Positions 44,907-58,168 of a stretch of DNA of 64,000 nucleotides are shown here, in pieces. The translations under genes and the position numbers were made by a program. The notes beneath the pieces are model-generated. The model saw only the letters and a program-made list of their open reading frames with translations. It was not told the DNA's origin and made no database searches. Source of the DNA: Apium graveolens (Eukaryota; Streptophyta; Magnoliopsida; Apiales; Apiaceae). Numbering within the stretch: the first letter of the stretch is position 1; every line of letters begins with the position of its first letter. The stretch lies in the NCBI RefSeq assembly GCF_009905375.1, contig NC_133647.1:135031263-135095262 (forward strand). Direction: 5' to 3'.

Positions 44907-46489
44907 ACATAAGAATGACAAGTGGGAAGGATTGGTTGGTTGATTGTGAGCCACACATTTTTCACCATGGTAAATTCCATGTAACCAAGCTAAAAACCAC
45001 ACAAATCATCAAAACACAAATCAAAAAGCTATTTCTTCTTCTTCTCCTTCATTGTCTCGGCTTTTCTTCTTTAAACAAGAAGAAAAATTTCAAAACTCAA
45101 GCTTCACTCCATCATAAATCAAGAGGTTAGTCTCTATAGCTCCTATATTTTATAACTAAGAAGAACAAGTAGTTTGAGTGCTTGAATCCAAGGTTTGCTA
45201 GCTCAAATAAATCATTTTAGTTTATGGTGAATAGTAACTTTCAAGAACAAACTTTTGATTCTTGATTTTATTTGTAAGGTCAAGGTAGCTTAAGCATAGA
45301 TCAAGGCTTCCATGGACATTCCAAGGATCTTTCATTGATTAAAAGCTTCAAGAAGGTATAAAAAAACTTCAAACCCTTATCTTTACTTTGAATTTTTAGG
45401 AGTGGTTTTGATTGTTATAGTATATGAGAAGCATGATGCTTGTGTGTTTCAATTTTGGTCGGGTTTGTTGTGATTTGGATGATTGAATCTTGTTTATAGT
45501 TAATGAAACTTAAGTATAGTTAGTAGTTCATGTTTAGGGTTGAATGAATTGGAAAATCTTGAGATGTTGGGACTGATGTGGTAACGGTTGGATGAGGGTT
45601 GGTTGTATTATTGATTGTGAGTTGGATTGTGGTTGTTTGGAATTGTTTAAAACTTTGGTAATCGCGTAAACATAGTCGTCTTAATGCCCGATTTACCTTA
45701 GACTGTTTTTGTTCTTAACTTCAGGACCCGTGAACTCACTGTTAGATTCTGACCATTTCCATTTTTAGATAGTTCATGTTATGAGCTTCTTTTTGATATG
45801 TGGTTCGCTTGAATCCGATGTACAGTTTAGGAGAAACGACCGTTTTAAGTAACGGCATTTCGCGAACGAACCATTACCCCTCGCCTAACTTTAAAACCAT
45901 GGTTAAGGCCCTTAAATGATTAATTGGAGTATGAAACAATTGTGTAAAGTGGATTAGGCAGTTGGTAGAGTACTCGCGAAAGAATCGCCTTAAAATTCTT
46001 AATGGTTAATTTATTAAAAATGGTGGAGCCGAGGGTACTCGAACGACTTATGTGATTCGTTAAGCGTAGGAGTGACCATAAGCGAACGTTAGGGTTCAAT
46101 TGGTTAAAGTCTAGTTTCTTAAGAGACCGGGGTTTAATTCCGACTTATGTTGTTGTTCATAGGTTATCGGACCCATTCTAAGCTTAAGTCTATCCAGGAA
46201 CACTCAGGCAAGTTTTCTACCCGTTATACTGTTGTTGTGATATAAATATATGTATATGCATTATCTTGTGATAAGTTCATGATTGTTATTAGTAAATTTT
46301 TTGATATATTAGAGCATGCTGATATGGTATATATGCATGTCTATTTCGTAATCTTGATATCTAATTGTTGATTCAAATGCTTATAAGTAGCATAATACAT
46401 ATGCGAGAGATAAGCAGTAGTTTCGTATACCCTTAGTATAGGGGACCCAAAGGTGAACATTTTCTAAACCGGGAGTCGATGTTCCCGAG

Positions 46490-46529
<40 letters not shown>

Positions 46530-48417
46530 TTATATATATATTGATATAGTTTTCAAAACTATTAATCGAATAAGGTTTATTCGATAACTTTATTTTATTT
46601 AATGAATATTATTTTGAATATTCATTCAAGGACTTATGACTCCGCTTATTTTATTAAATAATATTCTTTATTTTATTAAAGAATAATGTTTCGATAATCA
46701 AACTTATTTTTGATTATTCAAATAAAGATCGTACTTTCGTATAAGTATATCTTTGGTTATTTATTATTCATTTCAAGTATGAGTTGTAAAACTTCTACTT
46801 CAATTATTTTTATAAAAATTATCATTTATGGGAATATTATTTAAATAACAATATTCAGATAATTTCTAACATATCGAGACTGATTTATTTTATTAAATCA
46901 GCATTACTCCAAACATTCTTAAAAATGTTTTTGAGTCTTCAAAATGATTTTTAAAAAGTTAGAGCGGATCCCAAAACTCATTTTTTGATTTAAGATCTTC
47001 CTTTCGAAGGGGATTTAAATACTCGCTCAAAACATGAGGGATCCGGCTCTGTGGTGTATTTTATATTCGCAATGAGGTTCTTGTTTTGAGAAAACATTTT
47101 GATTACTTGCCCAACGATCGGGAAGTAAGTCCATCTATTTGAGTCGGCATAAGTAACATGGGCTCAGTGGGCGTCCATGAAAGTGTAAGTGGCTCAGTAG
47201 GAGTCCATCAATGTGTAAGTGGCTGAGTGGCAGTCCAGCATAAGTCCTAATATGGCCAGGGTGATGACCAGTGGGGAATTCGTTCATCTACTAGTAGAAA
47301 AGGTTACTTATTGGTATCTTTGCCCGATCAGCAAGATATCAGGTTTATGCCAAGGTTTTCTTCTTTCCAAATTGATTGGATATTATAAATCAATTTATAC
47401 GTTTCATAACAGAGGTTTCCAAGGAAAGTATGAGATATATATATATAGGTGTATATATATATATCGGGACTTAATGAAGTATCTCGTAACTTCATTTCTT
47501 TTGAATGATATTTTGAAGATTGAATCTATTCAAATCTTATCTTGTAGTCTCATCTATGTGATGAACTTTTGAAACTGATTATACCTTGAACGGTGGTAGT
47601 TCAAGTAGTATTCGGAAAAGATATAAGTATATTGGAGTATCTCGTAACTTCACCTTTTCAACTTATATCTGGTTAATGATTATCTTATGCATGACAAAAA
47701 ATTTCAGAAAAACGTTGAGACAAGGTTAGATATATGAGATCGCCTTGCATCGATCTTTTTTATACAGTTATAAACTGGAACTCTGTGTATATTATACATG
47801 GCAGAGGATTTCAAGATTTTGAAAAGTATATATACATATATACTAAATATTTTGCGACTTGGTCGCATTAAGAGATCAAACTTGGTTCATTTCTTTTTGA
47901 CCAAGACTTTCATGAGTATTGTCAGAATGCTCATATTTTGTAAATTATTATGCATATTATTTCGGTGGGCTTGTTGCTCACCCTTGCTTTCTTCTTTCAT
48001 CACACAACAACAGATAGAAAAGATAAACAAGACCAAGCTTCCAATTCGCAAGCGGTTAGGAAACGTTCCGCAGTTTTCTGAAAGCGTTGATGTCGTGTAG
48101 CTGAGGTAGGATCTACCAATAGGCTAGTCTTTCGACTTTTAATGTACCAGACTTATGTATATTTATGAATTGTAATAATGGCAAAGAATATGTAAATTAT
48201 TCAGAAACCCTTTTAAGGTGTAATGGTTTATAATTGTAGAATAAAATGACTTGTGTTATTGTTGGATATTCATCTCTGATACTATAACTTGTGGTGTGTG
48301 TGTATATTGTGGGGTCACAGTACGCAGTAGTTGGTTGAGTATTAAGATAAAGTATTATTAAGGGAAATGGAACTCGTGACAACCCGGATCCCCGACCCCG
48401 GATTTGGGGGTGTTACA
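44907..48417 (+). repeat. 5' LTR of G3, missing its first about 510 bp
   Basis: Aligns with 54486-58084 of the 3' LTR, including the shared small ORF at 44915-45130, the TA-rich tract near 46495-46545 and the end block GGGGGTGTTACA. It ends at 48417, followed by the primer-binding site. Confidence 0.9.
47148..47245 (+). repeat. Short tandem repeat in G3 5' LTR, about three units of 28-36 bp
   Basis: Units of the type TAAGTGGCTCAGTAGGAGTCC repeat three times with small changes. The same array is in the 3' LTR at about 56700-56795, so it predates the insertion. Confidence 0.8.
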
Positions 48418-48421
48418 GAAA

Positions 48422-48434
48422 TGGTATCAGAGCT
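48422..48434 (+). other. Primer-binding site of G3 (initiator tRNA-Met)
   Basis: TGGTATCAGAGCT, four bases after the LTR end. Exact match to the plant initiator tRNA-Met site. Confidence 0.88.
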
Positions 48435-48889
48435 AAGCGTTATAAACCTCAGAGATGATGTGACGTTAAAATAATAAGTTCACTAAGATAATAAGAACTT
48501 TTGCCAAGTTCATAGTCGGACTACCTAACGTAGTACTGACAGTTAAAACCCTTATGGGAACCCTTATAAATATCGTGATTGAAGCGTAGTTCATTATCGT
48601 ATATGGTAGCGGGACTCTGAACCGTGAGGTTGAGGAGCAACAGTGCGATGATGTTTTATTACTTATTGGAGATCAGATTGTGGATCCGATAGAGCGTCCT
48701 AACAAGGGACCGGATGATGTTCATATTGAGGATGTAGCGGTTGAGGATGTTGTCCTAGAAGGGATTGTTGTAGAGGAGGATCCCGTGGAGGATCCTGACA
48801 AGAATTAATAAAGGACCACTAAGGAATTGATTACCATGGTTAGGGCGACTACCAGAGGTAGGATTGGCCGGTCACTACCGGAGGTTCGT
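48435..48889 (+). pseudogene. gag: G3 leader and short gag N-terminal remnant
   Basis: Leader, then an acidic frame (about 48669-48807, with VDPIERPNKGPDDVH then EEDPVEDPDKN) ending in TAATAA, which resembles the acidic start of chromovirus gag. It is followed within about 90 bases by RNase H sequence, so capsid, nucleocapsid, protease and most of RT have been deleted. Assignment to gag rests on position. Confidence 0.5.
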
Positions 48890-49545
48890 TCAAGTTTGTA
48901 AAGATAGTAGCCCTTTTAACGCGGCTTACTCGTAAGACTGAGAAGTTCGAATGGACAGAGAAATGCGAGAACAGCTTTTAAGAACTGAAGTAAAGATTGG
49001 TGACGGCCCCTATGTTGGCGTTGCCGGATGGAAAAGGAGATGTTGTGAAGTGTAGTGATGCTTCGCATAAGGAATTAGGGTGCTTCTTATACAGCACAGC
49101 AAGGTAATCACGTACGTGTCAAGATAATTAAGGGAATATAAAAATTCGATATCCCCACCCATGAGCTTGGGCTCGTGGCAATAGTTTTGCCCTAAAGATT
49201 GGAGGCACTACTTGTATGGAGAGAAATGCGAGATTAACACAAGCCATAAGTGCTCTAGTGCATTTTCACGCAAAAAGAGCTCAACATGCGCCAGAGGAGG
49301 TGGTTAGAGCTAATCAAGGATTACGATTATGAGATTCTTTATCATCCAGGGAAAACCAAAATGGTGGCTAATGCCCTTAGTATAAAAGAGAAACTCAAGA
49401 TGAAAATGTCTTTGGGAGAGTTGATAAGAGATTTTGAGAAAATGGAAATAGAAGTGAAGGTAAATGGAGCCGGTACTGAAAAGTTGTTTGAGATTGCAAT
49501 ACAGCCCGAATTATTGGAAAGATCATATTGTGCCAAGAAAAAATG
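48890..49545 (+). pseudogene. pol: Gypsy RNase H region of G3, decayed
   Basis: Peptides in order: LTRKTEKFEWTEKCEN (about 48925), MLALPDGKGD and SDASHKELG (about 49013-49080), YGEKCEI (about 49216), and a frame from 49286 with MRQRRWLELIKDYDYEILYH and PGKTKMVANALS. These are the RT connection and RNase H of chromovirus pol. Frameshifts separate the blocks. Confidence 0.85.
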
Positions 49546-52299
49546 ATGAATAAAGGCAGAGAGCCAACAAATAGAGAAGAGATTAATATTGAGAAAGATG
49601 ATAAGGGAATAATGAGGTATTCCTACAAAATTTGGGTTCCAAACGTTCAAGAGCTTAAGGACGAGATATTAGGTGAAAGCCATAGTTCGAGGAATAAGAT
49701 TTAGGGCAAACCCTGAATGTGATCGTCAGGGAGGTCGCCATCAAGAAAGAAAGAACCCATAACATAATGAAATGGAAAACAAGGATTTTAACGTATAAGA
49801 TAACTCTGATTATGGGGAGGAGGAGGAAACATTTCATACTGAGAAAACAGAAGTCGAGCAAGATAGGGAAAACCAGGAAGGTACTCCTATGGGGCAATTC
49901 ATGGACCTGCCTAAACAAAACTTATACTTTTACCCCAACCACCACCCTGAGGAAACAATGTGGTGTGAAATTCTTTCAGGACCTTTAAGTCGCTAAGCTC
50001 TCAGAGTTCCAAGGAACAAACTGACCCAGTAGAGGCGAGAGCCCGGTTAAAAGAAATAGAGGAATCATTTGAGATTCTAAATGATTGACGAAGCGTAAAA
50101 TACTATTTTTGTCACCTACCTTCCTAAGAGAGAGGCCACCTGCTGGTGAAAGACCAAGAAAGGCATGGAACCAGAGGTTAGAATAAACTGATTAAAGTTC
50201 AGTCAATTGTTTTCGGGAAAGTAATTCCCAAGGTTATGGAGATAGTATAAAAGCTTTAGAGCCAGAACAAAGGCGGACGAGTATGATGAATTATGAAGCT
50301 AAGTTGTAAAAGTTGTCAAGATTCGTTCTGATGACAAGAATCCCAGAACGACGTGATATTTGAAGTCAATGATTAGTGGGTTCGTGAAATGATTGTAATA
50401 GAAAAGAAAATAAAAAGAAACTGAAGTGGAAAGCAAAATAAAGACAATAGAGTTTGAGGAATGATAAGGGAGTTGGGTATGAGGAAACCCTAAAGACTCG
50501 TAGCAATAGAAATAGAAAAGTATATAATCGTCAGGATGATGGTGATTCATAATGAGTTAAAGTTGATGGTTGAAGGCATAAGAGATACATATAGTTTATC
50601 CCCTATAAGTTGGGAGGATTCGAGGAAACCTTGAGATAGTTTGAAGGATAAATAATGAGACGCGGATAGACTGAGGAGACAAGAAAGTAAGAAATTAGGA
50701 AAATTGGATGAAGGAAGTGACCTTCAAGAATGTGAAGTGTAAGACCGGGGGCATGATACCCAGAAAGGGAGACAGCAGGTATGAAAGATATCCCAATATT
50801 GAGATGACTGTTGACATAAACAACAAAAGTAAATGAGGAATTATTAAGAAGAAGTTCACGTTGAACACGACCAATATCTTCCAGAACATCCCTGTTGTCA
50901 TTGCCAAATTAGGAAATAAAAGCGGGTAACCATTGTTATCTTTTGGAGGCCATATGGGTTGACCTCAGTTTGAATAAGGATGCTATTGTGAAATTGGTAT
51001 AGACTATCGAGGTGGGAATGATTGAATAAGATAATCTAACAAGGATATATGACTTGATTTATCCATGGCAGGATGCAAGTACCTTTTTAAAGGTGGAATT
51101 AAGGATATAACTTCGATAACTTAAGATGAACCCTAGGGGAATGCATAAAGGTTGGCATTTCGCCCTTAATAGGGACAGTATGAGTTTTGACAGTATGAAT
51201 TGGAAAGGATTAAGGTAACAACAACCTTTAAGGATCAGTGGGGAAATTTTTCAGAAGTATATAGACAATGATTTTGGTATTAGTAAATGGTATCTTGATA
51301 TGCCCTGTGCCTAGGGTGTACCTGATGAAGGATTTAAGGATAACCTTAGAGGTTTTACAAGGAGAAAGGTAATATTCAAAGTTCTCAAGAATAGGAATTT
51401 TGATGAAGGAAATATGACGTAATTATAATAATGCCAGGTGGGGAACGTGTTGAACCATAAGAAAGTATAGATCGACCCAATGAGGGTCGGGATTGGTGAA
51501 AATAAGAAGGACCCAAGATAAGAGACATCATAAGTATGATCAAGAGTCAGTCGTGACAATGTTCACATCTAAAGACTAAGGCAATGACTTATGGAAAAAT
51601 GGTGAATTTTTTTTTCTCACCAGGACTTAAGAAAAGCATTTTCACATAAGCAGTGATTGAAATGAGGTAGAAAATTTAGTTGGAGGTGGTTAAAATGACA
51701 TTGATTATAAGGAAATTTACTAGAGGTGGCCGACACTTTAAGTGTAAGAGGACAATTATAAGCGCTCGTGCCAGAGGAATAAAGTAATGATGGTTAAAGT
51801 CGTGAAGGTGGTATTATGGTGTGAAAGATTGACATTCCTTCTGATGATTGTGCGATACTCAACCATAATAGTAGTCTGGTAAAGATTTAATTCACGTTAT
51901 CGCTGTGAGCGGGCTACATATCTTAGAAGGTCCTATCTTGAGATAAACCAGGACCATGTTATGAAAGGACTAAATGAACCTTTGAGCTTCATATCTCCTA
52001 ATAAAGATATATGGTTAATAATGGTATTAGCCTGTTATCGTTGCTTTCATTGAAACTCTTCTGCAATTTCATCTGCTTCATGTCATGTATGTACGTCATG
52101 ATCAGGAGTGTTCTTCATGAATCATGAATGGTGATTATGTTACCTCCTTAGAAGGATTCGATACGATATGTATGGACTCCGTATGGCTAGCTATTAAGAC
52201 TTGATGGAAAACTAATGACTACAGTAGGTCAACGGTGGACCATAGTAATGCAGGAATGATTCTGCGAGTAATGAACCGATTACTAGCAACCGTGAGAGT
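49546..52299 (+). other. Degraded internal sequence of G3, no reliable gene
   Basis: About 2.75 kb between recognisable RNase H and integrase. Stops in all frames, purine-rich on the plus strand. It is too long for the integrase zinc domain alone, so it may contain scrambled or duplicated pol, but I could not identify blocks by eye. Confidence 0.4.
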
Positions 52300-53940
52300 T
52301 GTATTGGAATGGATGTTGAGAGTGAGTACCACTAATCGGGTCGTGGTGGTGTATAAGTTATCATTGATAGGCTAATTAAGTCGATTATCTACCTATTGAA
52401 TACTTATTCCTTCTTATCAATAGAGAGTCGTATTACTATACGAGGAAGGTTGCGGTGCAAGCATAGAATTCTAGTTACGATGATGTCTAGAATGAGATCC
52501 CAGATTCGATTTTTGATGTCGAGGGAGTTTCAAAGGTGATTGTGTATAAGCTCGAGCAAGAGCATGGGTCCATAGAATGATGGACGGAATAGCAAAAATA
52601 TTTAAGCAGGTGAAATGTGATGCTATAATACTTGATGTTGATATATATACGTATACGTTTTGTTCTCCTATGACAAACCTCTATAGTTCAGAGGTATATT
52701 CCAAGCCAGATATTTTATGGCAGTATTTTTTCATATATACAATTCTCTTCAGTTCGTTCTTTTCTCTTCTTTTCATTTCATGTAAGCTGAGAAGAACAAC
52801 CCTTCCAGGAGGGGAGGTATTGCCGAATGACTATCTATCTGTGTGATAGAAGCCTAGTAGGATACCACATGTTGTTTAATTGCTTGTCAAGTACTAAAGG
52901 CTGGCCACCTTATGTACTAACTATGCAATAGAACAAGTGTTCATGATCATAGTGATCTCTCAATAAATTCTTTTACTTCTATATGAAGGACCAAGCATTC
53001 GAAGATGGAAGCAGCTAGAGATGAAGTGGTATCAGTATGGTGGTATTCCGAATTTAACGCGTTCGTGATACTAAGGTTGACGTGATTATTAAAAGGTTAC
53101 ACAACGCTAACAAGCAAGAGTGTAACCAGTATAATATTAGGTGTGGAAGATAGTAACGATTACAAACTAGAAAAGAGTGGGTATTGAGAAGCAAAAGCTA
53201 TAATGCTAGCTATGATGAGAGTCTGTGCAATAGACTTGAAAGAATTTGGAACGATCACTTAACGCGAATTGAGTTTTCTGACGACAATAGATCATATGTC
53301 ATTATCGAGATGTCGCCTTATGAGATCCTTGAGGGAAGACAAAGTCGATCTCCCTTATGTTAGGATGAAGATGTAGAGCGCGAGATGCTCGGACCAGCAG
53401 TAGTCCAAAGGACCAGGGATATAATAGATCTAATCAGAGGACGGCCGGTAGTAGCCCAAGATGGACATAAGAGGTATGTTGTATGCTGATTCGACTCGAA
53501 AGGACAAAGAGTATTATGAAATAGGGGACCTAGTAATGTTAAAGGTATCCCTTGGAAAGGATTGATGAGGTTCGGAAAGAAAGGAAAGCTAAGTCCATAA
53601 TTTGTTGGACCCTGGGAGGTATTAAGACGTATTGGGAAGTTAGCATATGAGCTAGCCCTACCCCCGAACATGTAGCAAGTTCATAACGTGTTCCACGTAT
53701 CAATGTTAAGGAAGTGTAATTCGGATGCCAGACAAATAGGGGCATATGAGCGCATAGACATGCAACCAGATGTAACCTATATGGAGCAACCAGGAAGGCT
53801 TATAGATTGAAAAGGAACAAGTGCTTAGGAGAGGGGTTATCAAACTACTCAGAGTTTGATGGTAGAACCACAATGTGGGAAAATTTACTTGAGAGTTAGA
53901 AAGTGCAATGCTAAGAGATTATCACTATTCATTTTCTATC
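52300..53940 (+). pseudogene. pol: Gypsy integrase of G3, heavily decayed
   Basis: Weak core match near 52340-52440 (a decayed TNRVVVVYKLSLIG and a Leu-Ser-Thr-Tyr block), then clearer C-terminal matches at 53220-53940 parallel to G2: RVCAIDLK, MSPYEILEGRQSRSPLC, and the C-terminal blocks before the polypurine tract, which align with 40240-40943 of G2 at DNA level. Many indels. It ends with CTGATTCCGGGACGGAATCC, which G2 also has at 40941. Confidence 0.7.
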
Positions 53941-53976
53941 TGATTCCGGGACGGAATCCTTTTAAGGAGGGGAGAC

Positions 53977-56900
53977 TGTAATAACCCCAATTTTTGGAAT
54001 TTTTGAAACCCTGATGAATAGTAACTTTTGCTGATGATGTTGATTAAGGAAAATTATCAGACCATACTATATAGGAGTATTGTTATGGAAATTCTAAGAT
54101 CGTATTAGTATTCCATAAAGTAAATAAGTGTATGTAAAGATCATCAGAATCCAAATTCGAACACTTTGATTTTTCTCGAAAATCCACCAGATACCGAAAG
54201 AATTGAGTATAAGGTAACATGATTAAAAGGATTTACATTCAAGGATTATCATAGAGGATCATAAAAGGAATATAAAATATTGAGAAAGGTTTAGGGGAAC
54301 CCAAGTAATAAGATCCCGGATATGATCCCTCGAACGATAAACGCGAACGAAAGTTAAGCGAACCGTATAATAGATAAGCGGTCATTAGACAAGTAATTAA
54401 GGGTTAATCAAAGAGGTTAGTGGATGATGATGTCATCACACCAACAAGAAGAAGACAAGTGTAACAAGATGACCTAAGCTTGATGACATAAGCATGACAA
54501 GTGGGAAGGATTGGTTGGTTGATTGTGAGCCACACATTTTTCACCATGGTAAATTCCATGTAACCAAGCTAAACACCACACAAATCATCAAAACACAAAT
54601 CAAGAAGCTATTTCTTCTTCTTCTCCTTCATTGCCTCGGCTTTTCTTCTTTAAACAAGAAGGAAAATTTCAAAACTCAAGCTTCACTCCATCATAAATCA
54701 AGAAGTTAGTCTTTATAGCTCTTATATTTCATAACTAAGAAGAGCAAGTAGTTTGAGTGCTTGAATCCAAGGTTTGCTAGCTCAAATAAATCATTTTAGT
54801 TTATGGTGAATAGTAACTTTCAAGAACAAACTTTTGATTCTTGATTTTATTTGTAAGGTCAAGGTAGCTTAAGCATAGATCAAGGCTTCCATGGACATTC
54901 CAAGGATCTTTCATTGATTAAAAGCTTCAAGAAGGTATAAAAAAACTTCAAACCCTTAGCTTTACTTTGAATGTTTAGGAGTGGTTTTTATTGTTATAGT
55001 ATATGAGAAGCATGATGCTTGTGTGTTTCAAGTTTGGTTGGGTTTGTAGTGATTTGGATGATTGAATCTTGTTTATAGTTAATGAAACTTAAGTATAGTT
55101 AGTAGTTCATGTTTAGGTTTGAATTAATTGGAAAATCTTGAGATGTTGGGACTGATATGGTAAGGTTTGGTTGTATTATTGATTGTGAGTTGTATTGTGG
55201 TTGTTTGGAATGGTTTAAAACTTTGGTAATGGCGTAAACATAGCCGTCGTAATGCCCGATTTACCTTAGACTGTTTTTGTTCTTAACTTCAGGACCCGTG
55301 AACTCAATGTTATATTCTGACTAGTACCATGTTTAGATAGTTCATGTTACGAGCTTCGTTTTCATATGTTGTTCTCTTGAATCCGATGTACGGTTTAGGA
55401 GAAACGACCATTTTAAGTAACGGCGTTTCGCGAATGAACCATTACCCTCACCTTACTTTGAAACCTTGGTTAAGGCCCTTAAATGACTAATTGGAGTATG
55501 AAACAATTATGTAAAGTGTATTAGGCAGTTGGTAGAGTACTCGCGAAAGAATCTCCTTAAAATTCTTAATGGTTAATTTATTAAAAATGGTGGAGCCGAG
55601 GGTACTCGAACGACTTATGTGATTCGTTAAGCGTAGGAGTGACCATAAGCGAACGTTAGGGTTCAATTGGTTAAAGTCTAGTTTCTTAAGCGACCGGGGT
55701 TTAATTCCGACTTATGTTGTTGTTCATAGGTTATCGGACCCACTCTAAGCTTAAGTCTATCCGGGAACACTCAGGCAAGTTTTCTACCCGTTATACTGTT
55801 GTTGTGATGTAAATATATGTATATGCATTATCTTGTGATAAGTGCATGATTGTTATTAGAAAATTTTGCGATATATTGCAGCATACTGATATGGTATATA
55901 TGCATGTCTGTTTCGTAATCTTGATATCTAATTGTTAATTCAAATGCTTATAAGTTGCATAATACCTATGCTAGAGATAAGCAGTAGTTGCGTATACCCT
56001 TAGTATAGGGTACCCAAAGGTGAACATTTTCTAAACCGGGAGTCGATGTTCCCGAGTATAATATATATATATATATTTATATATATATATATATTGATAT
56101 AGTTTTCAAAACTATTAATCGAAAAAGGTTTATTCGATAACTTTATTTTATTTAATGAATATTATTTTGAATATTCATTCGAGGACTTATGACTCCGCTT
56201 ATTTTATTAAATAATATTCTTTATTTTATTAAAGAATAATGTTTCGATAATCAAACATATTTTTGATTATTCAAATAAAGATCGCACTTTCGTATAAGTA
56301 TATCTTTGTTTATTTATTATTCATTTTAAGTATGAGTTGTAAAACTTCTACTTCAATTATTTTTATAAAGATTATCCTTTATGGGAATATTATTTAAATA
56401 ATAATATTCAGATAATTTCTAACATATCGAGACTGATTTATTTTATTAAATCAGCATTACTCCAAACATTCATAAAAAAATTTTGAGTCTTCAAAATGAT
56501 TTTTAAAAAGTTAGAGCGGATCCCAAAACTCATTTTTAGATTTAAGATCTTCCTTTCGAAGGGGATTTAAATACTCGCTCAAAATATGAGGGATCCGGCT
56601 CTGTGGTCTATTTTATATTCGCAACGAGGTTGCTATTTTGAGAAAACATTTTAATTACTTCCCCAACGTTCGGGAAGTAAGTCCATCTATTTGAGTCGGC
56701 ATAAGCAACATGGGCTCAGTGGGCGTCCATGAAAGTGTAAGTGGCTCAGTAGGAGTCCATCAATGTGTAAGTGGCTGAGTGGCAGTCCAGCATAGGTCTT
56801 AATGCGGCCAGGGTGATGACCAGTGGGGAATTCGTCCATCTACTAGTAGAAAAGGTTACTTATTGGTATATTTGCCCGATCAGCAAGATATCAGGTTTAT

Positions 56901-58084
56901 GCCAAGGTTTTTCTTTCCAAATTCATTGGATATTATAACTCAATTTATACCTTTTATAACAGAGGTTTCCAAGGAAAGTATGAGATATATATATATAGGT
57001 GTATATATATATATCGGGACTTAATGAAGTATCTCGTAACTTCATTTCTTTTGAATGATATTTCAAAGATTGAATCTATTCAAATCTTATCTTGTAGTCT
57101 CATATATGTGAGTGTATATATATATATATATATCGGGACTTAATAAAGTATCTCGTAACTTCATTTCTTTTGAATGATATTTCAAAGATTGAATCTATTC
57201 AAATCTTATCGTGTAGTCTCATCTATGTGATGAACTTTTGAAACTGATTATACCTTGAACGGTGGTAGTTCAAGTAGTATTCGGAAAATATATAAGTATA
57301 TTGGAGTATCTCGTAACTTCACCTTTTCAACTTATATCTGGTTAATGATTATCTTATTCATGACAAAGATTTTCAGAAAAATGTTGAGACAAGGTTAGAT
57401 ATATGAGATCACCTTGCAACGATATTTTTTATACAGTTATAAACTGGAACTCTGTGTATATTATACATGGCAGAGGATTTCAAGATTTTGAAAAGTACAT
57501 ATACATATATACTAAATATTTTGCGACTTGGTCGCATTAAGAGATCAAACTTGGTTCATTTCTTTTTGACCAAGACTTTCATGAGTACTGTGAGAATGCT
57601 CATATTTTGTAAATTATTATGCATATTATTTCGGTGGGCTTTTTGCTCACCCTTGCTTTCTTCTTTCATCACACAACAACAGATAGAAAAGATGAACAGG
57701 ACCAAGCTTCCAATTCGCAAGCGGTTAGGAAACGTTCCGCAGTTTTCTGAAACCGTTGATGCCGTGTAGCTGAGGTAGGATCTACCAATAGGCTAGTCTT
57801 TCGACTTTTAATGTACCAGACTTATGTATATTTATGAATTGTAATAATGGCAAAGAATATGTAAATTATTCAGAAACCCTTTTAAGGTGTAATGGTTTAT
57901 AATTGTGGAATAAAATGACTTGTGTTATTGTTGGATATTCATCTCTAATACTATAACTTGTGGTGTGTGTATATTGTGGGGTCACAGTACGCAGTAGTTG
58001 GTTGAGTATTAAGATTAAGTATTATTAAGGGAAATGGAACTCGTGACAACCCGGATCCCCGACCCCAGATTTGGGGATTTTACA
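53977..58084 (+). repeat. 3' LTR of G3 (4,108 bp)
   Basis: Starts TGTAATAACCCC, ends GGGGATTTTACA (a degenerate form of the G2 end). Contains all landmarks of the 5' copy plus an extra tandem duplication at about 57000-57231. Divergence from the 5' copy is easily visible, so this is older than E. Confidence 0.9.
57000..57231 (+). repeat. About 115-bp tandem duplication private to the G3 3' LTR
   Basis: The block GTGTATATA...CGGGACTTAATGAAGTATCTCG...TAGTCTCAT occurs at about 57000-57111 and again at 57112-57231. The 5' LTR has it once (about 47449-47565), so the duplication arose after insertion. Confidence 0.85.
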
Positions 58085-58168
58085 AACGTAAGGTTCATCA
58101 TAACCTTGCTCAGAGCCTTCATCAGAGCTTTTCCCATCATAAGAACTTTTGTCACGATATTGAGACAT
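58085..58168 (-). other. Possible first coding exon, cut by G3, minus strand
   Basis: From an ATG at 58168 (reading left) 28 codons are open up to the G3 LTR junction: MSQYRDKSSYDGKSSDEGSE, then QGYDEPYV. The segment is Ser/Asp-rich and hydrophilic. Upstream on the same strand lie about 225 bases of leader and a TATA box (58427-58434). It may be the 5' end of a host gene, or the gag start of an unidentified reverse-oriented element; family unknown. If a gene, G3's insertion removed the downstream part from this window. Confidence 0.35.

Larger units (their letters stand above)
44907..58084 (+). mobile_element. Ty3/gypsy chromovirus G3, internally deleted, 5' LTR interrupted by G2
   Basis: 5' LTR remainder 44907-48417, primer site 48422, short gag remnant, then directly RNase H and degraded integrase, and a full 3' LTR 53977-58084. 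Alignment of 44907 with 54486 shows that G2 sits at the ACATA of G3's own 5' LTR; the first about 510 bp of that LTR lie left of G2 and are not in the window. The five bases after the 3' LTR are AACGT. Confidence 0.85.

Noticed and set aside
44915..45130. 71-codon ORF repeated at 54494-54709
   Set aside because: The two copies are the 5' and 3' LTR of one element (G3), so they are identical by descent and not independent evidence for coding. No family motif.
52577..52846. 89-codon ORF with a hydrophobic stretch in G3
   Set aside because: Lies in decayed integrase DNA and is not found in G2; the hydrophobic run is T-rich sequence read in one frame.
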